Source: Planctomyces sp. SH-PL62 (GTDB lineage Bacteria > Planctomycetota > Planctomycetia > Planctomycetales > Planctomycetaceae). From it: a DNA stretch of 48,169 nt. This document shows, piece by piece, positions 8,580-16,215 of the stretch. The notes beneath the pieces are model-generated. The model was not told where the DNA came from and did no database searches. It saw nothing but the letters and a program-made list of their open reading frames with translations. Each line of letters opens with the position of its first letter. The first letter of the stretch is position 1. Both the position numbers and the translations under genes were made by a program. Where the stretch lies: contig CAMDEA010000047.1 in NCBI GenBank assembly GCA_945893045.1, forward strand, positions 1 through 48,169, given 5' to 3'.

Positions 8580-9656
8580 TTACTTGGCGGCCGGCAATTG
8601 ATAGCCCTCGCGGTTCAGCCGAATGCGATACAGGCTCTTGCCGGCCGTGACGTAGAGCAGCTTGGCATCCTTGCCTCGGCCGAAGCCGACGTTGGTGGGG
8701 ATTTCGGTTTTGATGTAGGCCAGCTCTTTGCCTGCGGGCGAATAGACGCAGATGCCCGGACGATTCTCGGCTCGGACGGCGACATACAGGTTGCCGTCTT
8801 TATCGCAGACCAGTCCATCCGGGCCGTCGAACGGAGCGTAATCGACCAGCGTCTTGCGAAACTTGGCAGTGCCGTCGGGTGCGAGGTCGTAAGCCTGCAG
8901 CGCCATCAAGCCTTTGCGAAGTGGTATGGTGACCTTGTCGGCTTGCGCGGTTTCCGGCTTCGCGAGCCGATCAATGGCGGTGCCGCCGTTGTCGTTGCTG
9001 ACCACATACAGCGACTTCTGATCGGGGGAGACGCAAACGCCGTTCGCCTTGCCGGCGTCGGTGATGATGCGTGTGATCGAACCATCCTTGTCGATGCGAT
9101 ACACGCCGACGACCGGCTGATCGATCGGTTCGTGGCCGAGATAGCGCGGGTCGCTGAAATAGATGCGTCCCTTCTCGTCGATCGTGATGTCGTTGGGCGA
9201 GTTGAACGGCCGCCCCTCGAAGAGTCCTGCGATGATGTGTGTCTTACCGGTCTTCAAGTCGGTCCGAGTCACTCGGCGTCCGCCATAGTCGGCTCCTTCG
9301 GCGACGATCATGTTCCCGGCCGCGTCAAACTTGATGCCGTTCGACATGCCGCTGGGCGAGCGAAAGATCGCCGTCTTGCCGCTTGTCGGATCGAACCGCC
9401 AGATGTGTCCCGCTTCAATCGCTCCGTTCTCATCACGAGCCACATGCGAGAACGTGATCTCGCTGAAATAGACCGATCCATCGGGTGCCACCGCCGCGCC
9501 TTCGGTCAGCACTCGCGACTCGAACAGATGTTCGAGCTTCGCGTCCGGTGGCACGATCGGCTCCTGCGCCCGGAGCGATTGCAGTCCCGTCACTGCGGCA
9601 ATCACCAGTGAAAAGCGAATCGTCATCCACAACGAGACCACGGCAAGATTCTTCAT
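8580..9656 (-). CDS. SMP-30/gluconolactonase/LRE-family beta-propeller protein
   Basis: 358 residues from the ATG at 9656. I prefer this start to earlier in-frame ones because AGGAG precedes it and it begins a clean signal peptide (MKNLAVVSLWM..LRAQ). Repeated blades are visible: EGAAVAPDGSVYFSEITF, NGIKFDAAGNMIVAEGADY, NSPNDITIDEKGRIYFSDPR, NGVCVSPDQKSLYVVSNDNG and GPDGLVCDKDGNLYVAV. The Glu at the first blade and the Asn/Asp residues of the NSPNDI and GPDGL blades match the metal site of SMP-30/gluconolactonase. Likely an exported lactonase or sugar-acid hydrolase; planctomycetes have many paralogues of unknown substrate. Confidence 0.85.
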   Translation of the reverse strand: MKNLAVVSLWMTIRFSLVIAAVTGLQSLRAQEPIVPPDAKLEHLFESRVLTEGAAVAPDGSVYFSEITFSHVARDENGAIEAGHIWRFDPTSGKTAIFRSPSGMSNGIKFDAAGNMIVAEGADYGGRRVTRTDLKTGKTHIIAGLFEGRPFNSPNDITIDEKGRIYFSDPRYLGHEPIDQPVVGVYRIDKDGSITRIITDAGKANGVCVSPDQKSLYVVSNDNGGTAIDRLAKPETAQADKVTIPLRKGLMALQAYDLAPDGTAKFRKTLVDYAPFDGPDGLVCDKDGNLYVAVRAENRPGICVYSPAGKELAYIKTEIPTNVGFGRGKDAKLLYVTAGKSLYRIRLNREGYQLPAAK

Positions 9657-9809
9657 GTGTTGCTCCTGTCGGAAAAGCAGAAAGTTTCGCATCGACGACG
9701 AGCGAACTCTCTCGCCCGGTGGCTGATTGGACAAGTCTCTGTTCTTCAAACGATGGAATTCTCAGCGCGGTGCGATGAATCGAAATCCGATGCGGCATAC
9801 GGAAAAGAA

Positions 9810-9885
9810 GGACCGCTAATCCTCGCTAATCTCCGCTCATCAGAAATCAAACTAATTAGCGTCCATTAGCGCCGATTAGCGGTCC
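9810..9885. repeat. Palindromic element built from GCTAAT/ATTAGC words
   Basis: Ends GGACCGCTAAT (9810-9820) and ATTAGCGGTCC (9875-9885) are exact complements. Between them GCTAAT occurs again on the left and ATTAGC twice more on the right, so the arms pair imperfectly along their length. It lies between two minus-strand genes in a 270-base gap; the rest of the gap shows nothing recognisable. Confidence 0.7.
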
Positions 9886-9926
9886 ACTGTGCGACCCCTC
9901 CGTGATTGCACGGCGAGCCGCCTGCA

Positions 9927-11105
9927 CTACGAAACGCTCGCCAGTCGCAGCGCGATTTCGCAGGCTTTCAAGAAGCTGCCGACGTGCAGCACTTCGTCGG
10001 TCGTGTGAATGCCGGCTTGGCCACAGCCAAGCGTGACGGTCGGCAGGCCGTGTGCGGTCAGCCAATTGGCATCGAGGCCGCCGTTGCTGACGCGGGTTTC
10101 CGGTTCGAGGCCGGCGGCACGGATCGCGTCACAAGCTGTGATGACGGAGGGTTCAGCGAGCGAGAGTTGGAATGATTCGTATTTGAGTTCCGCGCGGAAA
10201 TCGACGCGGCCGGGTTGCCCAGCGTCCGTGCGAACTTGCTTGGTGGCTTTGGTGAAGGCGTCGCGAAAGGCATTCACGATCTTGAGCCGAAACTTGGGAT
10301 CGTGACTGCGCGCTTCGGCGCGGACTCGGACGTGAGGCGTGACGACGTTGGTCGCTTCGCCGCCGGTGATCAGGCCGACGTTGCTGGTGCCTCGGTGTTT
10401 TCCTTTGGCGATCAATCCATGCCAGCCATTAGCAGTCAAATCGGCGATGGCGAGGCTGGCCATCGCAATGGCGCTCGCCCCTTGTTCGGGATGCGCGCCG
10501 GCATGGGCCGGTGTGCCGAAGAGGTCGATGTTGAGATCGTAGGCTCCGGTCGCTCCGATTGCGGCGACGTGAGCCGCACCGCCGTCCCAGTTGAAGCAGA
10601 GCTTTGGATTGCCCAGCGCGCGCGGTTGGACGTGGCGTGCTCCCATCAGGCCGATCTCTTCCTGCACGGGCCAGAAGAACGTCAGCGGCGGATGCGGCAG
10701 CTTCTGTTTCAGAATCGTCAGCAGCGTGTTGAGGAGCACCGCCGCGCCAGCTCGGTCATCGCCGCCCAGCGCGGTGTTCGGGTCGGCGGACTTGATGATC
10801 TCCCCTTCTCGAATCGGTTTCGCTCCGACGGCGAGCGGGACCGTATCGACGTGTGCCATCAACAAGCGTCGCGGCCCGCGCTTCGTGCCAGGAAGTTTGA
10901 CGATCAAGTTGCCGACCTCGCCGCCGGCAGAGCTGCGCTTGTTCGCGTCGTCGAGCAGGATGGCGCTGTCGGGGACACCCGCGCGGCGCAGTGCGTCGCG
11001 GAGAAACTGGATGACGCAACCTTCTTGGGTGCTCTTGCCGGGGATGGCGATGAGGTCGGTGGCGAGTTGGATCGCGGCGGTGTGGTTGAAGCTGGTGGTT
11101 GGCAT
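9927..11105 (-). CDS. M20-family metallopeptidase (peptidase T-like)
   Basis: 392 residues from the ATG at 11105 (MPTTSFNHTAAIQLATDL). The longer frame to 11225 would run into the inverted repeat at 11139-11233 and has no leader-like features. Metal and catalytic motifs are in family order: MAHVDTVPL (His and catalytic Asp), GGDDRAGA (bridging Asp), VQEEIGLMGAR (catalytic Glu and metal Glu), NWDGG (Asp), and GIHTTDE (C-terminal His). A dimerisation-type insert (GTPAHAGAHPEQGASAI) lies between them. M20 enzymes hydrolyse peptides or N-acyl amino acids using two zinc ions; this pattern is nearest to tripeptidase/PepT-like members. Probably cytoplasmic, as no signal peptide is seen. It lies downstream of the ABC exporter genes on the same strand. 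Confidence 0.88.
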   Translation of the reverse strand: MPTTSFNHTAAIQLATDLIAIPGKSTQEGCVIQFLRDALRRAGVPDSAILLDDANKRSSAGGEVGNLIVKLPGTKRGPRRLLMAHVDTVPLAVGAKPIREGEIIKSADPNTALGGDDRAGAAVLLNTLLTILKQKLPHPPLTFFWPVQEEIGLMGARHVQPRALGNPKLCFNWDGGAAHVAAIGATGAYDLNIDLFGTPAHAGAHPEQGASAIAMASLAIADLTANGWHGLIAKGKHRGTSNVGLITGGEATNVVTPHVRVRAEARSHDPKFRLKIVNAFRDAFTKATKQVRTDAGQPGRVDFRAELKYESFQLSLAEPSVITACDAIRAAGLEPETRVSNGGLDANWLTAHGLPTVTLGCGQAGIHTTDEVLHVGSFLKACEIALRLASVS

Positions 11106-11138
11106 ATTGGACGACACGCTGTTTGTCCTTGGGAAAGA

Positions 11139-11233
11139 AATAAGGATTGCAGAATAAGAATTGCAGAATGACAAAGGGAAGCCGCGTGGCCGAGCGTTTG
11201 TCCTTCGGCAATTCTTATTCTGCAATCCTTATT
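11139..11233. repeat. AT-rich perfect inverted repeat with internal tandem copy
   Basis: Arms 11139-11164 and 11208-11233 are perfectly complementary over 26 bases. The left arm and its edge contain two tandem copies of ATTGCAGAAT. The 43-base loop is GC-rich. It lies between the M20 peptidase start and the end of the ABC ATPase gene. Confidence 0.85.
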
Positions 11234-11251
11234 CACTGCCTCCATTGAGCG

Positions 11252-12016
11252 TCAAGCGGCGTCGCTCAAGACTTCCAATCGTCCTTCGGTCAGGCGGACC
11301 AGACGATGCGCCGAGCGGGCGAGGTTTTCGTCGTGCGTGACCATGACGATGGTCAGCCCTTCTTGCTCGTTGAGGTTTCGCAGCAGGCCCAGGATCTCCT
11401 GGCCGGTGCCGGCGTCGAGGTTTCCGGTCGGTTCGTCAGCGAGCAGGATTTCTGGTTTGGCGACCAGCGATCGGGCGATCGCGGCCCGTTGCATCTCGCC
11501 GCCGGAAAGTTCGTTCGGCTTGTGCTTGAGCCGATGCGTGAGGCCGACCTTTTCGAGAATCTCTTCGGCTTGTGCTTTGAATTCGCGGCGGCGTTTCCAG
11601 TAGCCAAGCATCGAGTGCCGGATCATCAGCGGCGTGAGCACGTTTTCGAGGACGCTCAGTTCCGGCAGCAGGTGATAGAACTGGAAGACGAATCCGAAGA
11701 CGCGATTCCGCAGTTCGTCCCGAGTCGTCTGCGGCAAGTCGTCGATGCGGTCGCCGTCGAGCAGCACTTCGCCGACGCTGGGGGAATCGAGCAAGCCCAT
11801 CACATGCAGCAGCGTGCTCTTGCCGGAACCGGATTGGCCGACGATGGAGAGGAACTCACCACGGCGGATGCTGATCTCGACGCCGCGCAGCACGGGGATC
11901 TTGTGGTCCCCTTTGCGGTAGAACTTTTCGAGCGCGACGGTCGAAAGATGCGCGGGAGCGATCGGCGCGGGTTGCATGAGTCGGCGAGTCGGTTCGAGGG
12001 CGAGGAGATCGGGCAT
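11252..12016 (-). CDS. ABC transporter ATP-binding protein, LolD/MacB type
   Basis: 254 residues. Walker A GQSGSGKST, signature LSGGEMQRAAIARS, Walker B ILLADEPTGNLD and the switch His in MVTHDE are all intact. The DEPTGNLD form and the FQFYHLLPELSVLENV Q-loop are typical of the LolD/MacB/FtsE subgroup. With the FtsX-type permease encoded just upstream at 12111-13700 it should form a lipoprotein-releasing or related export complex in the inner membrane. The first about 25 residues (before HLSTVALEKFYRKG) are not part of the domain, so a later start is possible. It is separated from the permease gene by a palindromic element (12042-12104). Confidence 0.9.
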   Translation of the reverse strand: MPDLLALEPTRRLMQPAPIAPAHLSTVALEKFYRKGDHKIPVLRGVEISIRRGEFLSIVGQSGSGKSTLLHVMGLLDSPSVGEVLLDGDRIDDLPQTTRDELRNRVFGFVFQFYHLLPELSVLENVLTPLMIRHSMLGYWKRRREFKAQAEEILEKVGLTHRLKHKPNELSGGEMQRAAIARSLVAKPEILLADEPTGNLDAGTGQEILGLLRNLNEQEGLTIVMVTHDENLARSAHRLVRLTEGRLEVLSDAA

Positions 12017-12041
12017 GTTTGTTGGCTTTCACAATTCGTTG

Positions 12042-12104
12042 CCGTACCGCGACCGTCAGGGAGCGGCCATTCACGCGGGCCGCTCCCTGACGGTCGCGGT
12101 ACGG
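12042..12104. repeat. Perfect 27-bp-arm palindrome inside the ABC exporter operon
   Basis: Arms 12042-12068 and 12078-12104 pair over 27 bases without mismatch around a 9-base loop. It begins 7 bases downstream of the permease stop (12111) and ends 26 bases before the ATPase start (12016), reading on the minus strand. In RNA this would be a very stable hairpin between two genes that should be co-expressed. Confidence 0.92.
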
Positions 12105-12110
12105 TTGGAG

Positions 12111-13700
12111 TTACTCATATCGCAGCGCTTCGACGGGGTGCAGCCGGGCGGCTCGGCGAGCGGGCAACACGCTGGCCATCACGGCGATCGTCACGGCGGC
12201 GAGCGCCACCCACACGACCATCGTGGGGCTGACGTCCGTCGGAATGTTGGGGAAGTAATAGATCGTCTCATCGAAGATCTTGCGGCCGGTCAGTTTCGAC
12301 AGACCTTTCTCGATATTGTCGATGTAGTTCACAAACAGCAGTCCGATCGCGACACCGACTCCGCTGCCGACCACTCCCAGCGCCAGGCCGTAGGACAGGA
12401 AGATCGTCATCACGCCGCGCGAGCTGGCTCCCAGCGCTTTGAGGATGCCGATGTCTCGCGTCTTCTCGACGACGATCATGTAGAAGATCGCCAGGATGCC
12501 GAAGCCGGCGACTGTGATGATCAGGAACAGCAGCACGTTGAGAATCGCTTTTTCGATCTCGACGGCGGCCAAGAGCGGGCCTTGCTTCTGCTCCCAGGTG
12601 CGGATGGAGAACAGGCCCGGCGGCAGTGCGGCTTGCAGGCGTTTGACGACCTCCGTTGCGCGGTCGTAGTTCTTCAGTTTGATTTGGATCGACGTGATCG
12701 CGCCGTCTTTGTTGTCGGGGTCAATCATGCCGCGGACTCGTTGCAGTTCTTCCAGGTTGCAGAAGACGAGATTGCTGTCGTACTCGCTCATGCCGCTTTT
12801 GAAGACGTCTACGACCGTCGCGTGGAAGCGGACCGGCTCCGGGCGTCCGGACGAGATGGTGCTGATCATCACGTCGTCGCCAGGGCGGACGATGCGCATG
12901 ACTTTGGACTTCTTGGTCTCTTCGTCGAAGTAGATGAATTCGATCAGCCCGGCACCGACAAACAACTGCGCCGGTTGCGGGGCAGCGGGATCGACCTCGA
13001 CGGCCGGATGATGGCCCGCCGTAAAGTCGGGAGCGTCATCCTTGGAAGCGGCTCGCGCGACCGGCTCAGCGAAGGGGTTCACGATCGCTGCGGGAGCGTC
13101 GTCATCGCTGGCTCCCGCTTCTGGTTGCGAGCGTCTTTCTTCCCACTTCCGCTTCTCGATGTATTCCTGTTGCAGCTTGATGTGGTGGCGGCGGTACTCC
13201 ATCGCCTCGGCGGTCAAATTCCAACTGGGGGGTTCGTCCGACAATCGAAGCGGCTCGCGGACGACGATTTTGTCTTCCTTAATCTCCTGGTAACTGTCGA
13301 GGCTCTTTTGAAACACCCCCGCGTCCGGACTGACCTTGGCCCGCGTCAACGGATCAATGCCGACGAGCTGCACGGTCTTCATCACCGACTGCCCGCGATA
13401 GTCGTAGGTCATCATGCCGTAGATTTCGACCATCGCGGCCATCGCGTCGATGTCGTCGCCGCCGACTTCGCGAATGATCTGCATCCAGCGTTCGGGATCG
13501 TGCACGCCGTCCAGACTGTTGGTCTCGACGACCACGTCCGAGAGGATCGCATGAATGCGGTTCCGCATCTCGGTGCCGAAGCCGGACATGACGCTGTTGA
13601 CCACAATCATCGTGGCCACACCCAGCATCACGCTGATGATGCTGGCGAGCGCGATAAACCGCGTCCGCAAATACCGCACGCTGAGCAACAGCTTATACAT
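12111..13700 (-). CDS. FtsX-like permease, LolC/LolE type
   Basis: 529 residues from the ATG at 13700 (MYKLLLSVRYLRTRF). The membrane segments follow the LolC/E plan: one near residues 15-38, a large periplasmic domain (about 40-400), then three helices (about 405-430, 455-485, 495-520). The C-terminal signature LPARRAARLHPVEALRYE is diagnostic of FtsX-like/MacB permeases. The periplasmic part carries an extra charged, Pro/Ala-rich stretch (about residues 180-260) that standard LolE lacks. It partners with the ATPase at 11252-12016. Likely role: lipoprotein release from the inner membrane; a more general export function cannot be excluded. Confidence 0.85.
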   Translation of the reverse strand: MYKLLLSVRYLRTRFIALASIISVMLGVATMIVVNSVMSGFGTEMRNRIHAILSDVVVETNSLDGVHDPERWMQIIREVGGDDIDAMAAMVEIYGMMTYDYRGQSVMKTVQLVGIDPLTRAKVSPDAGVFQKSLDSYQEIKEDKIVVREPLRLSDEPPSWNLTAEAMEYRRHHIKLQQEYIEKRKWEERRSQPEAGASDDDAPAAIVNPFAEPVARAASKDDAPDFTAGHHPAVEVDPAAPQPAQLFVGAGLIEFIYFDEETKKSKVMRIVRPGDDVMISTISSGRPEPVRFHATVVDVFKSGMSEYDSNLVFCNLEELQRVRGMIDPDNKDGAITSIQIKLKNYDRATEVVKRLQAALPPGLFSIRTWEQKQGPLLAAVEIEKAILNVLLFLIITVAGFGILAIFYMIVVEKTRDIGILKALGASSRGVMTIFLSYGLALGVVGSGVGVAIGLLFVNYIDNIEKGLSKLTGRKIFDETIYYFPNIPTDVSPTMVVWVALAAVTIAVMASVLPARRAARLHPVEALRYE

Positions 13701-13805
13701 CGCCAATCCTTTGGCTGGGGAATCCTGAATTCGCGCTGGAGTCGCAAGGGGCGGGAGTCTAGGCCAAGTGAGAAACTCGCAGAAGAGCGATTCGCATGAC
13801 CTTTT

Positions 13806-13877
13806 GGCGAGCGGGGTGGCGTCAGCCGCCCGGTGCATTCGCCGCGAAACCGGGGGGCTGACGCCGCCCCGCTCGCC
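13806..13877. repeat. Palindromic element, GGCGAGCGGGG ends
   Basis: Arms 13806-13834 and 13849-13877 pair over 29 bases with two mismatches around a 14-base loop. It lies between two minus-strand genes, 13 bases before the stop of the hydrolase gene at 13890 in plus-strand coordinates. Confidence 0.88.
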
Positions 13878-13889
13878 TGTTTCATTGCG

Positions 13890-14855
13890 TCACTTTTCCT
13901 CGCGTGGAATCGGCTGCGGCTCCCCCTCCTCGCGGAGTTTGCCGGTTTGCAGAAAGCGCACGGCTGCCGCATGTGCGGCGGCGTTGCGATTCAACGCGAG
14001 GTGCATCGAATCGAGGTACATGTAATCGGCCGCTCCGGTCAATCGCGTGCTGGCGACGCTGACGATGCCGTCGTCATCGCCGGGGATCAGCGGGTTGTAG
14101 CCGTTGGGAGCATGTCCTCCGGCGATCACAGCGAACTCAACATCTGGCTTCGGCAGTTTGGCGAGGAACCCGGCTTGATCGGTAATCAGTTGTTGTCCGG
14201 CGGGGCCGAAGATCGTTTTGAAAACCAAGTTGGCTTTGTCGCGAGCCAGGTCGGCCATCTCCGCGCCATTCTGTGGCGAGCCGACCAAGACCAGCCGATT
14301 CAGCCGCTCGTCCTGATGTTTGGCTCGGTACGCACGAGCGACGACTCCGCCCATGCTGTGCGCGACGATGTGAATTCGCTCGATCCCGTCCAGCGATTCG
14401 ATGACTTGATGCAGGTACTCGGCCGAGGCGTCGAGATCGACGCGCGTGCTGGGATAGTCGAACGGGAAGACCTGCAAGCCGGCCTTCTCCAGCGGTCCCC
14501 GATAGCCGGCCATCGACTTCGACGAGCGCGTGATGCCGTGAACCAGCAAGACTCCGTCGCCAGACATCTGCGGCAGTTTCTTCTCACGCTTAATCTCGTC
14601 GAGCTTCGCCTGGCATTGCTCCTGAGTCCCCCAAGCGTGCCGCACGTCGTCGCCGTCGATCAGCCGGAAGTGCTCGGTGAGCGCGTTTTGCTGGATGCGC
14701 CAACCGTGAAAGTGGGCGACGTCTCCCCAAAACTGTTGACCGCCGAGCGTCTTGGTCGGAACGTTGAGGTTGGGAGGTTCTTCCTGAGCGAACAGCGTTG
14801 CCGCTGCGAGCAGCGGAAGGATCATCACGTAGCGAACCAAGCAGCGGGGAATCAT
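13890..14855 (-). CDS. Alpha/beta-hydrolase, lipase-like, exported
   Basis: 321 residues from the ATG at 14855, chosen because it begins a signal peptide (MIPRCLVRYVMILPLLAAATLFAQ). The oxyanion segment is LLVHGITRSS (about 103-112). The nucleophile elbow is AHSMGG with S167. The probable acid is in GDDDGIVS, and the catalytic His is in DSMHLALNRN. The order and the GDDDGIVS motif resemble the triacylglycerol lipase/PGAP1-like group with a charge-relay Asp before the His. Probably periplasmic esterase or lipase; the substrate is unknown. It is monocistronic, flanked on both sides by palindromic elements. Confidence 0.82.
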   Translation of the reverse strand: MIPRCLVRYVMILPLLAAATLFAQEEPPNLNVPTKTLGGQQFWGDVAHFHGWRIQQNALTEHFRLIDGDDVRHAWGTQEQCQAKLDEIKREKKLPQMSGDGVLLVHGITRSSKSMAGYRGPLEKAGLQVFPFDYPSTRVDLDASAEYLHQVIESLDGIERIHIVAHSMGGVVARAYRAKHQDERLNRLVLVGSPQNGAEMADLARDKANLVFKTIFGPAGQQLITDQAGFLAKLPKPDVEFAVIAGGHAPNGYNPLIPGDDDGIVSVASTRLTGAADYMYLDSMHLALNRNAAAHAAAVRFLQTGKLREEGEPQPIPREEK

Positions 14856-14995
14856 CGGAGCCTCGGCAGTGCAATTTGGCGAGCGGGTTGGTTTTCGGAT
14901 CGTTGCGGACGTGTTATGAAAGCTATCCGGAATTGCCCCGCGCGTGAACTCGACTTCCCGGTGATCGCGTCGCACGACGCACTTTGCGAATCTTC

Positions 14996-15079
14996 ATGTA
15001 ACCCGAAGCGTTAGCGAGGGAGTCTTTTTAACCCCATGTCCATTGAAGCGCACTCCCTCGCTTACGCTTCGGGTTACAT
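14996..15079. repeat. Palindromic element, AACCCGAAGCG family
   Basis: Arms 14996-15023 and 15052-15079 pair over 28 bases with one mismatch. The arm sequence (ATGTAACCCGAAGCG, then AGCGAGGG) is shared with the element at 16072-16164 and the half copy at 34688-34706. It lies in the divergent gap before the epimerase gene. Confidence 0.9.
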
Positions 15080-15102
15080 CCCTCGTCCCATCAGGAGTGA
15101 TC

Positions 15103-16068
15103 ATGTCTGTCATTTCCTTGACCGATCCGAATTCTGGCTCAAACGTACTGATTGCTCCGAACCTCGGTTTCAATGCCTTCGAGTTCACGGCTCAGGTGCG
15201 CGATTGGAAAATCCGCGTGCTGGACTCGGACCCGGCCTTTGCCTCCGGCACGCTCAAGCCGAGCCGATATGGCATTCCGATCTTGTTCCCCTTCCCGAAT
15301 CGCATTCGCGGCGGACGCTTCACCTGGGACGGTCGCGAGTACGTCATCCCAGCCGAATCGGGTCGGCATGATGCACTGGGCAATGCGATTCACGGCTTCT
15401 GCCTGGATCGGCCGTGGCGAGTCACCTCGCAAGGGGAGCGCTTCGCGGTCGGGCAGTTTCAGTTGTCGGTCGATGCGCCGGATCGACGCGGCCTCTGGCC
15501 CGCCGACTTCATTCTGGAGTTTCGCTACGAAGTGCGCGGCAACGCGCTGCGCTGCGACATTCGCATCGAGAACCCCGACCGCGTCCCATTGCCGTGGGGC
15601 TTGGGAACGCATCCATACTTCCATCTGCCGCTGGACGAGACCAGTCAGCCGGAGCGTTGCATGGTGCAAGTCCCCGCGTCTCGCGAATGGGTGTTAATTG
15701 ATGGAGTCCCGACGGGTGAAATCATTGAAGTCTCTCCCGAAAAAGATCTCCGCGCGGGCGAGTACTTCGACGTGTTGAAACTCGACGATGTGTTGACCGA
15801 TGTGGAAATCGTGGACGGTGTCTCCACCTACGCGATTTTCGACGAAGCGGCCGGGCTGCAAATGGTGCATCGCAGCGGCGCGGAGTTTCGCGAGTGCGTG
15901 GTCTTCACTCCGCCGAACCGGCCGTGCGTGTGCATGGAGCCCTACACCTGCGCGACCGACGCGATCAACCTGCAAGCGCGCGGCGTGGACGCCGGCCTGC
16001 GCGTGCTTCCGCCGGGAGGTCAGGCGAAACTGTGGTTTGAAATCTCAGCCAGTGCGCTGATCGTGTGA
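15103..16068 (+). CDS. Aldose 1-epimerase family protein
   Basis: 321 residues from the ATG at 15103, which follows CAGGAGTG. A longer frame upstream is only translated repeat. The motif GIPILFPFPNRIRGGRF (substrate loop with Asn-Arg), HGFCLDRPW (first catalytic-type His) and LGTHPYFHLPLD (second His) give the mutarotase fold. A C-terminal Glu in CVCMEPYTC corresponds to the catalytic base. Members interconvert alpha and beta anomers of hexoses or of glucose-6-phosphate. The form here (GTHPYFHL) is nearer to the YeaD/YihR-like subgroup than to classical GalM. Cytoplasmic. No sugar-operon neighbours are present. Confidence 0.88.
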   Translation: MSVISLTDPNSGSNVLIAPNLGFNAFEFTAQVRDWKIRVLDSDPAFASGTLKPSRYGIPILFPFPNRIRGGRFTWDGREYVIPAESGRHDALGNAIHGFCLDRPWRVTSQGERFAVGQFQLSVDAPDRRGLWPADFILEFRYEVRGNALRCDIRIENPDRVPLPWGLGTHPYFHLPLDETSQPERCMVQVPASREWVLIDGVPTGEIIEVSPEKDLRAGEYFDVLKLDDVLTDVEIVDGVSTYAIFDEAAGLQMVHRSGAEFRECVVFTPPNRPCVCMEPYTCATDAINLQARGVDAGLRVLPPGGQAKLWFEISASALIV

Positions 16069-16071
16069 ACC

Positions 16072-16164
16072 AACCCGAAGCGTCAGCGAGGGCGAACGCT
16101 TCAAACGACAATGATTCGGTGACTGCAGTTTGTGAAGCGTTCGCCCTCGCTGACGCTTCGGGTT
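16072..16164. repeat. Perfect 32-bp-arm palindrome, AACCCGAAGCG family
   Basis: Arms 16072-16103 and 16133-16164 are perfectly complementary over 32 bases with a 29-base loop. It begins 4 bases after the epimerase stop. It belongs to the same family as 14996-15079, so the epimerase gene is bracketed by two copies. Confidence 0.93.
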
Positions 16165-16215
16165 TGTTTGGGGATCAAGCAGCGACATTCTTCCTCACTT
16201 CAAGGCGACGGAATC

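Noticed and set aside
15043..15102. N-terminal extension of the epimerase to 15043
   Set aside because: The extra codons are translated palindrome arm (14996-15079) and the ATG at 15103 has a clear Shine-Dalgarno.
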